The notes under the pieces were generated by a model that did no database searches, was not told the DNA's origin, and saw only the letters and a list, made by a program, of their open reading frames with translations. Shown here piece after piece: positions 24,003 to 33,644 of a stretch of DNA of 64,000 nucleotides. The DNA lies in NCBI GenBank assembly GCA_014529385.2, contig CM043942.1:57847340-57911339 (forward strand), read 5' to 3'. The translations under genes were made by a program, and so were the position numbers. The DNA is from Adiantum capillus-veneris (Eukaryota > Streptophyta > Polypodiopsida > Polypodiales > Pteridaceae). The stretch's first letter is position 1; the number at the start of each line of letters is the position of its first letter.

Positions 24003-24125
24003 TCGTGTAGCGGTCCTAGTTCACGCTTCCAAGTTTAGGTGGTGCCCTCATCTCATTTAACTTGTGGCGCAATGGAGTTTGTTTTGGTGTAGAGGCCGCC
24101 ATTCCAAATTTCCTTCGTCATAAAT

Positions 24126-24143
24126 TGGTGCCCCCACTGAGGA
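24126..24143 (+). promoter_or_regulatory. primer binding site, B copy 1
   Basis: TGGTGCCCCCACTGAGGA, six bases after the LTR; begins TGG as expected for pairing with a tRNA 3' CCA end. The same 18 bases occur in family A (45155-45172). The matching tRNA was not identified. Confidence 0.75.
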
Positions 24144-24170
24144 GTTCTCAAGCAGCGCTCTATCAATCCT

Positions 24171-24674
24171 ATGAAGGAAGATCCATCAAATTCTCCGAGA
24201 CTTCCACTATGGTCTCCCCAAGAAGCTCGAGAAAAGAAGCGTCTTTATCGACAAACGGTACGTATGTGGGTAAAGAGAGTTAACTACACACACCCTTCTT
24301 TGCTTCAAGGAAAATCTTGTAGTCATCAAGTCCCTAGGTCAAAAAATTGTGTGGAGTGCTTTGTGGCTAGTGTGAAGACACTTCCTTTGAAGCCTCGACT
24401 TCAGGTGGTGAAAGCACTCTCAAACTCGGGTATTAACAAGTTTTTGGAGGGGGAGCTACACATCAATGGGGTGCGGTATTGGCAAGAGGCTACATATGGT
24501 GATGCACTCCAACTACTACTAGCAAGAAGGCTCAAGGTGGTTGAGAGGGTAGCCATCGAACCCTATGAACTCTACAAAGCTGAAGATGGTCACACCAAAG
24601 CTAGGCTAATCACTGGGGAACAAATTCTTCGCATCTCTCAAATGGTGGGATCCAAGAGAGCTCAACTTCAATGA
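24171..24674 (+). CDS. family B leader ORF of unknown function, 167 aa (copy 1)
   Basis: ATG at 24171 to TGA at 24672, some 30 bases after the primer site and ahead of the two small ORFs and gag. No known domain recognised. The N-terminal part is basic (Arg/Lys-rich, REKKRLYRQTVRMWVKR), followed by CVECFV and a leucine-rich stretch with GDALQLLLARRLKVVERV. The identical-length ORF in copy 2 differs in one residue that I noticed (Gly to Arg), which says only that the copies are young. Some plant Tat/Ogre-type elements carry an extra ORF before gag, so the position has precedent. It may be a translated accessory protein or part of a longer leader. Confidence 0.5.
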   Translation: MKEDPSNSPRLPLWSPQEAREKKRLYRQTVRMWVKRVNYTHPSLLQGKSCSHQVPRSKNCVECFVASVKTLPLKPRLQVVKALSNSGINKFLEGELHINGVRYWQEATYGDALQLLLARRLKVVERVAIEPYELYKAEDGHTKARLITGEQILRISQMVGSKRAQLQ

Positions 24675-24707
24675 AGTGCTTCATGGAAGGTTGTAATTAA
24701 TGCACCA

Positions 24708-24917
24708 ATGAATAATCCCATTTTCCACAACTTTCAATCAGTTCAAAATATTAGGGTGAATGTGCGCATTGATAGAAAGAATTTTTTCCAACAAAGATTG
24801 GTCTTCTATTTTGGAGCTGAGAGGTTGAGAGAGATATTGCTGTCCCCTGACCCTATAATATTTCCTATTTTGGAGTATAATGTATCTTTTGATGTTCACA
24901 TCTTCATCTTGCTTTAA
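24708..24917 (+). CDS. pre-gag small ORF, type 1, 69 aa (B copy 1)
   Basis: ATG at 24708, TAA at 24915. Aligned by hand with the family A ORF at 45869-46087, about 32 of 55 residues are identical and most others similar: NV-, RK-FFQQR, VF-FG--RLREIL, P-PI--P, SFDVH-F-L. Codons for identical residues often differ (FFQQR is written with different third bases), which points to selection on the protein. It ends in an aliphatic tail right at the stop. No known domain; possibly a small accessory protein of these retrotransposons. A weaker sister ORF follows ten bases later. Confidence 0.62.
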   Translation: MNNPIFHNFQSVQNIRVNVRIDRKNFFQQRLVFYFGAERLREILLSPDPIIFPILEYNVSFDVHIFILL

Positions 24918-24926
24918 GCATACTCC

Positions 24927-25139
24927 ATGAATCATAGGGATTTATATGGACCTTTCCAACCTCTTGCTAGACAAACTGTGCATATAATAGCTAGCACAAA
25001 GCTTAGGTTCCAAAACATCATAAGGGACTTACTGGGCCCTCGTCGTCTAGCTGAGATTAATGCATCTATCAACCCATTTATTCTACCCTTAATAAGATAT
25101 GATTTGGGCCTAGGCGTTTTCATCTTTGTGCTATATTGA
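24927..25139 (+). CDS. pre-gag small ORF, type 2, 70 aa (B copy 1)
   Basis: ATG at 24927, TGA at 25137, just before gag. It resembles the preceding ORF over its whole length: V-I---K--FQ----LLGPRRLAEI, a proline-containing middle, then Y-LGLGVFIFVLY at the stop. GPRRL is closer to family A (GPRRLREIL) than type 1 is. It looks like a tandem duplicate that has diverged. No known domain. Confidence 0.55.
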   Translation: MNHRDLYGPFQPLARQTVHIIASTKLRFQNIIRDLLGPRRLAEINASINPFILPLIRYDLGLGVFIFVLY

Positions 25140-25159
25140 GAGGAAGGCAACCCACTTTT

Positions 25160-27064
25160 ATGATGGCTTTCCCAAATTTTTTCGGGCGTAGTGGGGAAAA
25201 TGCTGGGGATTTTTTGGATAACTTGGAGATGGCTTTCCTTGTCTCCGGGAGGGATGACGAAGCAGTGAAATTGAGAGCTTTTCCTTTGGTTCTCAAAGAA
25301 GAAGCTAGGGTATGGTTCTAGGCTCTAGATCCAACCCAAAGAATTGATTGGGAGGGATTGAAGGTGGCTTTCCTACGAAGATTTCAACGAGCCAATTCGG
25401 CACAAGAACTATGGCAACGGCTTCTGTCCCTTCATCAAGTTGACCCTCATGGTTATGCAACCTATGAGGAAGGTTTTCTGAAACTTTGGGGGCAATGGTT
25501 AGACTTACTAAACCCTGGTGAGCGAGCTCCCAATTGCCTCCAAAAGGATCGATTTATCTCAGGTTTGTACCCCTTGCTAAGGGAGAAGGTAAAGGGAAAA
25601 TTTCCAAATGCTTTTGAAGATGCCTTAAGAATTGCTAGGGAAAAGAATAGAAAGATTCTCTATCAAGCCCAAGCTGGCCAGCTAGCTTTGGGAGGCAATA
25701 TCACAACTATGGAAGCTTCTCACATACCTCCAGATGTGCCTAATGCACCAGACCTCAATAGAGGTCAACAAGAAGATATGCTCCAACAAATAAACAATCT
25801 CACAAACCAGCTAGAGGGGTTGAGAGTAAATCTTGTGCAGGGTGTAAGAAGGCCTATTGAGGGAAATGGTGGGAATCGGCCACCAATGCGACGTCAAGCA
25901 AGGGAAATGTTGTGTTACAATTGTGGGGAAATTGGCCACGGCATGTATAATTGCCCTCATCCCAGAAGATATGACTACCCTGTCAGAGGTCCTCGACAAC
26001 AAGTAAGTCCACCCCGTGCTAGAGCTCAAGCACAAGAGCAACCGCAACCTCAAATTTTGCAGCCACCTCGTGCTCAAGCTCAAGCCCCTGCTACTCAACC
26101 AAATGTGAGCATCATAAGGATGGAGGAGGTCCTCAAGGGCAGAAGCAACCAGGAAGAAATAGCTAAAGGGAAGATGAAGATAGATGAAGTGGCTACAATG
26201 CCTATCAAACGTGTGCGTGTCCAAGATGAAGTAGGTAAAGAAACAAGCAAGGATGCAAGCAATGAAGCAAGTACATCTCGGGGAACTAAAGATGAAGCCA
26301 AGAAGAGAAAGACCCGTACTAGGTCTCAAATTGACATCTCTGATTTCCCTATGGGATCTCGGACACAACCTTATGACTTGACAGCTGATGTGAGTTCTCA
26401 AGGACCAAAGATTACTTGGCCACAACTACTTCATATCTCCCCAAAGCTTCGACGACAATGGTCAAAAATGGTGAGCACGAGGGCAAAGCGAAGTAAGCTA
26501 GTAAGTGTAATCAAAACATATGGTCTCAAGGATATAGTGCCTTTGGTGGAGGCTCAAATCAAGGGACAACGGATTCCAAAAACTTACATTGACAGTGGAG
26601 CAGAGGTTTGTGTCATGACAGAAAAGCTAATGCATCAATTGGGTTTAGAGGTAATGGAACCATCAAACTTTAGGGCAAAAATGGCCAATAATGTCTCTGT
26701 CACTTGTGTGGGTGTAGTGAAAGCTTTGAGAGTTTCTGTTTTTGGAATCATTACAGAGGTTGATGCTTATGTGATGCCAGTAAAGGGACAAGGATACCCC
26801 CTTATTTTAGGACGACCTTGGCTTATGGGTATAGGAGCTAGGCAAGATTGGGCAACAGGAGACTTGGAGTTGAGGCCTCGCATGGGTGGCCATAGTCGGA
26901 AGGTGGTTTATAACCTAAAGAATGGGCGACAAGAGAACCTTGAACTAGAGACGTCAGCTGATGAGTGGAGCTCAAGCGGATGCTCCTCATCCATGGACAG
27001 GCCTGTGTATTTTGCTAGCCGCCTCATGGAAAACACAGAGAAGGCCTACACCCTAATGGAATAG
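25160..27064 (+). pseudogene. family B gag-protease fused to RNase H start (copy 1)
   Basis: Gag starts MMAFPNFFGRSGENAGDF at 25160. An in-frame TAG at 25319 (shared with copy 2) interrupts the capsid domain, which continues with FLRRFQRANSAQELW and LKLWGQW. A CCHC zinc knuckle lies at 25913-25954. After a Pro/Gln/Ala-rich linker comes the protease, with its DSGA at about 26591 and YPLILGRPWL at about 26797. About 30 residues later the sequence jumps to RPVYFASRLMENTEKAY, which belongs to RNase H, so the whole RT core with its Asp-Asp pair is missing. Ends at TAG 27062, a CAG in copy 2. Confidence 0.88.
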
Positions 27065-29077
27065 CTAGTGTTAGCTCTCATGTTTGCGGTAACCAAATTT
27101 CGGCCATACTTGCTGCCGAAGAGGTTTGTAATTATCACTGTGGAGGATATGTTTCCCTATGCACTACAACATATGGAAATCTCTGACAAAATAGCAAAGT
27201 GGGTGGTGCGACTTCAAGAGTTTGATTATACAATACAGGTTGAAAGAACAACTCGAGCATGCTTAGCCGACATTTTAACAAACAAGTGCTATGAAAAAGT
27301 TTGCCATTTGAAGAGAAAGGAACTTCCACCACCTCCATCTCTAGAGGCTTTGGTCAATGCTTATAGCCTCTACTTTGATGGAGCATACAAGAGAACCAAG
27401 GATAAGGCAGCTGCAGGCATCGTGGTCTTATCCCCATTGGGAGAGAGGATCCATGGTGAAGGGATCACTCTAGAAGATGTCCACTCCAACAATGAAGCAG
27501 AATATCATGCTCTAATTCATGGCCTTTGCTGGTGCCTCGATAATTCAATTAAGAGATTAAACGCTTTTGGTGACTCCATGCTTTTGGTAAGGCAAATGCA
27601 AGGTACATGGGCTTGCAAAAATGCCCGTCTCTCTACTAAAATGAGAGAAGCAAAAGCTCTTATGAGGAGATTTAGGGAGGCACAAGTACATCATGTACCA
27701 AGAGACCAGAACAAGGATGCAGACCACCTAGCATCATCAAAGTTAAATGAGTCAATAGTGGGAGCAGTGGCCATCAAACTTCCACTTCAGCAAGGCAAGG
27801 AGGACTTGGAAGATATTATGCACATTCTGGAGCAAGGAGAGGCTCCTAAACACTTGAATGCAGGGGAAAGGCGATGGTTAGCTAGGAAGGCTACCAGGTA
27901 TCGCATAGTAAATGATGACTTGTATTGTCTTGGTAAGGATAGTGTGCTTAGGAGAGTTCCTTTGAAGAGTGAAATTGAAGAGATTTTAAAAGCTTGTCAC
28001 GATGATATGTGTGGAGGACACTTTGCACACGACGTCACTAGTAGAAAGGTTCTACAAGCTGGGTTTACTTGGCCAAGTCTTCATCGTGATGTCAAATATT
28101 GGTGTCAAACATGTGATGAATGTCAGAAAGCAGGACCACGACGGCTCATAGCTGAACCTCATAACCCAATAAAGGTATATGGGCCCTTTGAGAAGTGGGG
28201 AATTGATGCCATAGGGCCTCTACCACGCACTCAGTCAGGTAAAGAGTACATCATCATGGGAGTAGACTACATGACTAGATGGGCTGAGGCTATGCCGACC
28301 AATAGAATTACTGCTAAGGATGTGAGTCAGTTCATCTTTGACCACATCTGTTGCCGGTTTGGCACCCCTCTTGAAATACTATCTGATAGAGGACCAGGGT
28401 TTAGAGCAGAGCTGGTAGGAGAACTCATGAAGAAGCTAAATATTCAGCATCAACACTCTACTCCTTACTACCCTCAGTGCAATGGTTTGGTGGAAAAGGT
28501 AAATGGAATCATTTGCAAAATTCTCACCAAACAGGTACATGCCAGGCGCCAAGATTGGGACAAACACCTGAATGGAGCTCTATGGGCCTATAGAACCTCC
28601 TTCAAAACCACATTAGGGTACACACCCTTTCATTTGGTTTATGGAAAGGAGGCGCTTTTGCCCATTGAAGTCAAGTTAACAAGTCTTTGAATATTGGGTA
28701 GCCAGGTAGGCTCTCAAAAGGAGAAAGTACATCAAAGGATCATGGATCTAGAGAGGCTGCAATTGGATCGTGAAGAAGCCATCAACCACTATTCTCAAGA
28801 AGCAGAGAAGCGCAGAGAAAAGTTCAACAAAAAGCTAGCATCCAAAGACATCAAAAAGGGATCTCTGGTGTTCCGATATGACAATCGCTTCGACACTCGT
28901 AAGGATGGAAAGTTTCTTTTCCGATGGGAAGGCCCGTTCTTGGTCACCAAAAAGTTCAAAAATGGCTCTTACAGACTTCAAGACATTGATGGTAAAGTGC
29001 ACAAGACCAGGACAAATGGATGGCGTCTAAAGCCTTATCACATCAGGATAAGGTCAGCTCAAGATCAAAGAAAGTAG
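27065..29077 (+). pseudogene. family B RNase H, second RNase H and integrase (copy 1)
   Basis: In frame after the 27062 stop: the tail of the ordinary RNase H (FRPYLLPKRFVI, then LADIL at about 27270); an archaeal-type RNase H (YFDGAY near 27372, NNEAEYHAL near 27492, GDSMLLV near 27570, QNKDADHLA near 27710) with all four acidic positions kept; the integrase zinc region (H-H-C-C, about 27995-28125); and the integrase core with GIDAIG, LSDRGPGF and the Glu of NGLVEKVNG. A TGA at 28688, present in both copies, separates a last domain (FRWEGPFLV, 28694-29077). Dual RNase H marks the plant Tat group. Integrase looks catalytically intact. Confidence 0.87.
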
Positions 29078-29103
29078 GCTAGAGGCATAAATACCCCTAG
29101 CCA

Positions 29104-29118
29104 GGTTTGGGGGGGCTA
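29104..29118 (+). promoter_or_regulatory. polypurine tract, B copy 1
   Basis: GGTTTGGGGGGGCTA directly before LTR 2; identical before LTR 3. Confidence 0.82.
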
Positions 29119-30073
29119 TGATCCGAGCCTATCACAAATTTTTTTTAATCATATTTTGTTGGTTTTCCTTGCTTCTAGAGGTTTACAATAAAAGAAAGAG
29201 TGAGAACAACCTCTTGGAAAAATTTTAAAAAAATGATTTTTTCTTGACTAGTTCACCGGAGGTGAAAGGTAGAGGGAGAACCTAGTGGTAAAGGGAAGGG
29301 AAAATATGTAAATGTGAAAAGAAAAGATATGATGTGGTTGTGGAGCCATGCACCCATGATTCAAGGGTCATGAGTAGCTCATATCATCATGGCTTTGGAG
29401 CCATATGATGATTCAAACAAATGGGACCCAAGTGGAAGACTTGGTAAAGGAAGAAACCAGGCACATGATTTTGTTGAATTTTAAAAAAATACTTCCACTC
29501 CGATCCAAGAAAAGTTGTCTTCATCAAAGTTGTAACTGACGAGCTGAAGATTCTGGCCATATTTTTTTTATAATTTTTGCATCTACGGTCTAGGAGATAT
29601 GGCCAAAATGGTGGACGGCAGTTTTTTCAACTGTGGTGGAGACCACCCCCCTACCTTTACACACACACACCCTTCCTTTTCCACATTGAGACCTTCTTTT
29701 AAATCAGCCATTAGTCTTCTCACCCTCCTCTCCTTCCTCCTCTCTCTCAAGCTCAAAAACCCATCAAAGTTCCTCTTCTAATCACCTCTCAACTCATGCT
29801 TAATCTTGTTGTAATTCATAAGTTCTCACTCAACCCCTTTCTATTATTACTAGATATGTATTGATTTTATGTAGATTCTTTACATTTTAAAATAAGGAAG
29901 CTCTTGGACTCAAGCTATGGAGGAAGGAGTGAAGACAACACAAGTGATGATGGAGCTAATTGGTCAACAAATCACTTGGAAGGAGCTTCTTCATTGGTTG
30001 AATGTCCCTAATCAAGCTTCATTTGTACAAATTACACTTGTATCTCAACCTCACTCCTAATCACTATCTTTCC

Positions 30074-30082
30074 TATATAAAG
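30074..30082 (+). promoter_or_regulatory. TATA box, B LTR 2
   Basis: TATATAAAG, same place as in LTR 1; it would drive unit 2. Confidence 0.75.
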
Positions 30083-30384
30083 AGGCCTTCCCCTTTGTAA
30101 TTTCAAGCCTCCCTCAGCCCATTGAGCCTTTGTATCACTCACCATGAGCCCATAAGCTCATTCATTCACTCTATTCTTGCACATTCTAGAGTGCAAATTG
30201 TTTCATGCTAGTAACCTCTCCTCCTCTTACTTATGTTAATTAATTATATGCGTGTGAGAGTGCTTGATGTGATCTTGGCTAATCCTTGAGTGATTGTTTG
30301 GTAATCTATATGCTATTTTTGTTGGGAGTGTTTGAAGTCATCCATTCCTTGTACACACACCACGGTTAATGCTTCATTCATAGT

Positions 30385-30386
<2 letters not shown>

Positions 30387-30455
<69 letters not shown>
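30387..30455 (+). repeat. (CT)n microsatellite in B LTR 2
   Basis: 69 bases of CT, the same length as in LTR 1. Confidence 0.97.
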
Positions 30456-30459
<4 letters not shown>

Positions 30460-30582
30460 TCGTGTAGCGGTCCTAGTTCACGCTTCCAAGTCTAGGTGGT
30501 GCCCTCATCTCATTTCCCTTGTGGCGCAATGGAGTTTGTTTTGGTGTAGAGGCCGCCATTCCAAATTTCCTTCGTCATAAAT

Positions 30583-30600
30583 TGGTGCCCCCACTGAGGA
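30583..30600 (+). promoter_or_regulatory. primer binding site, B copy 2
   Basis: Same 18 bases as at 24126-24143, six bases after LTR 2. Confidence 0.75.
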
Positions 30601-30627
30601 GTTCTCAAGCAGCGCTCTATCAATCCT

Positions 30628-31131
30628 ATGAAGGAAGATCCATCAAATTCTCCGAGACTTCCACTATGGTCTCCCCAAGAAGCTCGAGAAAAGAAGCGTC
30701 TTTATCGACAAACGGTACGTATGTGGGTAAAGAGAGTTAACTACACACACCCTTCTTTGCTTCAAAGAAAATCTTGTAGTCATCAAGTCCCTAGGTCAAA
30801 AAATTGTGTGGAGTGCTTTGTGGCTAGTGTGAAGACACTTCCTTTGAAGCCTCGACTTCAGGTGGTGAAAGCACTCTCAAACTCGGGTATTAACAAGTTT
30901 TTGGAGGGGGAGCTACACATCAATGGGGTGCGGTATTGGCAAGAGGCTACATATGGTGATGCACTCCAACTACTACTAGCAAGAAGGCTCAAGGTGGTTG
31001 AGAGGGTAGCCATCGAACCCTATGAACTCTACAAAGCTGAAGATGGTCACACCAAAGCTAGGCTAATCACTGGGGAACAAATTCTTCGCATCTCTCAAAT
31101 GGTGGGATCCAAGAGAGCTCAACTTCAATGA
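30628..31131 (+). CDS. family B leader ORF of unknown function, 167 aa (copy 2)
   Basis: Counterpart of 24171-24674, with a Gly-to-Arg change in the QGKSC segment (QRKSC here) as the only difference seen. ATG, length and stop are the same. Confidence 0.5.
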   Translation: MKEDPSNSPRLPLWSPQEAREKKRLYRQTVRMWVKRVNYTHPSLLQRKSCSHQVPRSKNCVECFVASVKTLPLKPRLQVVKALSNSGINKFLEGELHINGVRYWQEATYGDALQLLLARRLKVVERVAIEPYELYKAEDGHTKARLITGEQILRISQMVGSKRAQLQ

Positions 31132-31164
31132 AGTGCTTCATGGAAGGTTGTAATTAATGCACCA

Positions 31165-31374
31165 ATGAATAATCCCATTTTCCACAACTTTCAATCAGTT
31201 CAGAATATTAGGGTGAATGTGCTCATTGATAGAAAGAATTTTTTCCAACAAAGATTGGTCTTCTATTTTGGAGCTGAGAGGTTGAGAGAGATATTGCTGT
31301 CCCCTGACCCTATAATATTTCCTATTTTGGAGTATAATGTATCTTTTGATGTTCACATCTTCATCTTGCTTTAA
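31165..31374 (+). CDS. pre-gag small ORF, type 1, 69 aa (B copy 2)
   Basis: Counterpart of 24708-24917; one residue differs near the start (Arg to Leu at position 20). Open and ATG-initiated in both copies while the gag that follows carries a stop. Confidence 0.62.
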   Translation: MNNPIFHNFQSVQNIRVNVLIDRKNFFQQRLVFYFGAERLREILLSPDPIIFPILEYNVSFDVHIFILL

Positions 31375-31383
31375 GCATACTCC

Positions 31384-31596
31384 ATGAATCATAGGGATTT
31401 ATATGGACCTTTCCAACCTCTTGCTAGACAAACTGTGCATATAATAGCTAGCACAAAGCTTAGGTTCCAAAACATCATAAGGGACTTACTAGGCCCTCGT
31501 CGTCTAGCTGAGATTAATGCATCTATCAACCCATTTATTCTACCCTTAATAAGATATGATTTGGGCCTAGGCGTTTTCATCTTTGTGCTATATTGA
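31384..31596 (+). CDS. pre-gag small ORF, type 2, 70 aa (B copy 2)
   Basis: Counterpart of 24927-25139 with an identical protein; one silent change was seen (CTGGGC to CTAGGC). Confidence 0.55.
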   Translation: MNHRDLYGPFQPLARQTVHIIASTKLRFQNIIRDLLGPRRLAEINASINPFILPLIRYDLGLGVFIFVLY

Positions 31597-31616
31597 GAGG
31601 AAGGCAACCCACTTTT

Positions 31617-33644
31617 ATGATGGCTTTCCCAAATTTTTTCGGGCGTAGTGGGGAAAATGCTGGGGATTTTTTGGATAACTTGGAGATGGCTTTCCTTGTC
31701 TCCGGGAGGGATGACGAAGCAGTGAAATTGAGAGCTTTTCCTTTGGTTCTCAAAGAAGAAGCTAGGGTATGGTTCTAGGCTCTAGATCCAACCCAAAGAA
31801 TTGATTGGGAGGGATTGAAGGTGGCTTTCCTACGAAGATTTCAACGAGCCAATTCGGCACAAGAACTATGGCAACGGCTTCTGTCCCTTCATCAAGTTGA
31901 CCCTCATGGTTATGCAACCTATGAGGAAGGTTTTCTGAAACTTTGGGGGCAATGGTCAGACTTACTAAACCCTGGTGAGCGAGCTCCCAATTGCCTCCAA
32001 AAGGATCGATTTATCTCAGGTTTGTACCCCTTGCTAAGGGAGAAGGTAAAGGGAAAATTTCCAAATGCTTTTGAAGATGCCTTAAGAATTGCTAGGGAAA
32101 AGAATAGAAAGATTCTCTATCAAGCCCAAGCTGGCCAGCTAGCTTTGGGAGGCAATATCACAACTATGGAAGCTTCTCACATACCTCCAAATGTGCCTAA
32201 TGCACCAGACCTCAATAGAGGTCAACAAGAAGATATGCTCCAACAAATAAACAATCTCACAAACCAGCTAGAGGGGTTGAGAGTAAATCTTGTGCAGGGT
32301 GTAAGAAGGCCTATTGAGGGAAATGGTGGGAATCGGCCACCAATGCGACATCAAGCAAGGGAAATGTTGTGTTACAATTGTGGGGAAATTGGCCACGGCA
32401 TGTATAATTGCCCTCATCCCAGAAGATATGACTACCCTGTCAGAGGTCCTCGACAACAAGTAAGTCCACCCCGTGCTAGAGCTCAAGCACAAGAGCAACC
32501 GCAACCTCAAATTTTGCAGCCACCTCGTGCTCAAGCTCAAGCCCCTGCTACTCAACCAAATGTGAGCATCATAAGGATGGAGGAGGTCCTCAAGGGCAGA
32601 AGCAACCAGGAAGAAATAGCTAAAGGGAAGATGAAGATAGATGAAGTGGCTACAATGCCTATCAAACGTGTGCGTGTCCAAGATGAAGTAGGTAAAGAAA
32701 CAAGCAAGGATGCAAGCAATGAAGCAAGTACATCTCGGGGAACTAAAGATGAAGCCAAGAAGAGAAAGACCCGTACTAGGTCTCAAATTGACATCTCTGA
32801 TTTCCCTATGGGATCTCGGACACAACCTTATGACTTGACAGCTGATGTGAGTTCTCAAGGACCAAAGATTACTTGGCCACAACTACTTCATATCTCCCCA
32901 AAGCTTCGACGACAATGGTCAAAAATGGTGAGCACGAGGGCAAAGCGAAGTAAGCTAGTAAGTGTAATCAAAACATATGGTCTCAAGGATATAGTGCCTT
33001 TGGTGGAGGCTCAAATCAAGGGACAACGGATTCCAAAAACTTACATTGACAGTGGAGCAGAGGTTTGTGTCATGACAGAAAAGCTAATGCATCAATTGGG
33101 TTTAGAGGTAATGGAACCATCAAACTTTAGGGCAAAAATGGCCAATAATGTCTCTGTCACTTGTGTGGGTGTAGTGAAAGCTTTGAGAGTTTCTGTTTTT
33201 GGAATCACTACAGAGGTTGATGCTTATGTGATGCCAGTAAAGGGACAAGGATACCCCCTTATTTTAGGACGACCTTGGCTTATGGGTATAGGAGCTAGGC
33301 AAGATTGGGCAACAGGAGACTTGGAGTTGAGGCCTCGCATGGGTGGCCATAGTCGGAAGGTGGTTTATAACCTAAAGAATGGGCGACAAGAGAACCTTGA
33401 ACTAGAGACGTCAGCTGATGAGTGGAGCTCAAGTGGATGCTCCTCATCCATGGACAGGCCTGTGTATTTTGCTAGCCGCCTCATGGAAAACACAGAGAAG
33501 GCCTACACCCTAATGGAACAGCTAGTGTTAGCTCTCATGTTTGCGGTAAACCAAATTTTGGCCATACTTGCTGCCGAAGAGGTTTGTAATTATCACCGTG
33601 GAGGATATGTTTCCCTATGCACTACAACATATGGAAATCTCTGA
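31617..33644 (+). pseudogene. family B gag-protease fused to RNase H start (copy 2)
   Basis: Same order as copy 1: gag with the shared TAG at 31776, zinc knuckle at 32370-32411, protease, then direct fusion to RNase H with no RT. It keeps CAG where copy 1 has the 27062 stop, but one extra A near 33549 (GTAAACC for GTAACC) shifts the frame a few codons later, ending at 33644. Each copy has therefore taken its own lesion at nearly the same place. Confidence 0.88.

Larger units (their letters stand above)
22662..24120 (+). repeat. family B LTR 1 (1459 bp)
   Basis: TGATCCGAGCC ... TTCGTCA. It has a few private differences from LTR 2 and LTR 3 in its first third (for example GTGGCTC for GTAGCTC, and GATAATTC for GATGATTC). 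Open frames inside it are chance. Confidence 0.96.
29119..30577 (+). repeat. family B LTR 2 (1459 bp, shared)
   Basis: It serves as 3' LTR of unit 1 and 5' LTR of unit 2. It agrees with LTR 3 over the first third, where LTR 1 differs, but has private changes near its 3' end (TCTAGGT for TTTAGGT, TTTCCC for TTTAAC). A recombinant middle LTR is what unequal crossing-over would give. Confidence 0.96.

Noticed and set aside
25811-26425. 204-codon open frame on the minus strand inside family B gag (also 32268-32882)
   Set aside because: It lies opposite the gag and protease coding sequence, has no domain, and its presence in both units only reflects their near identity.
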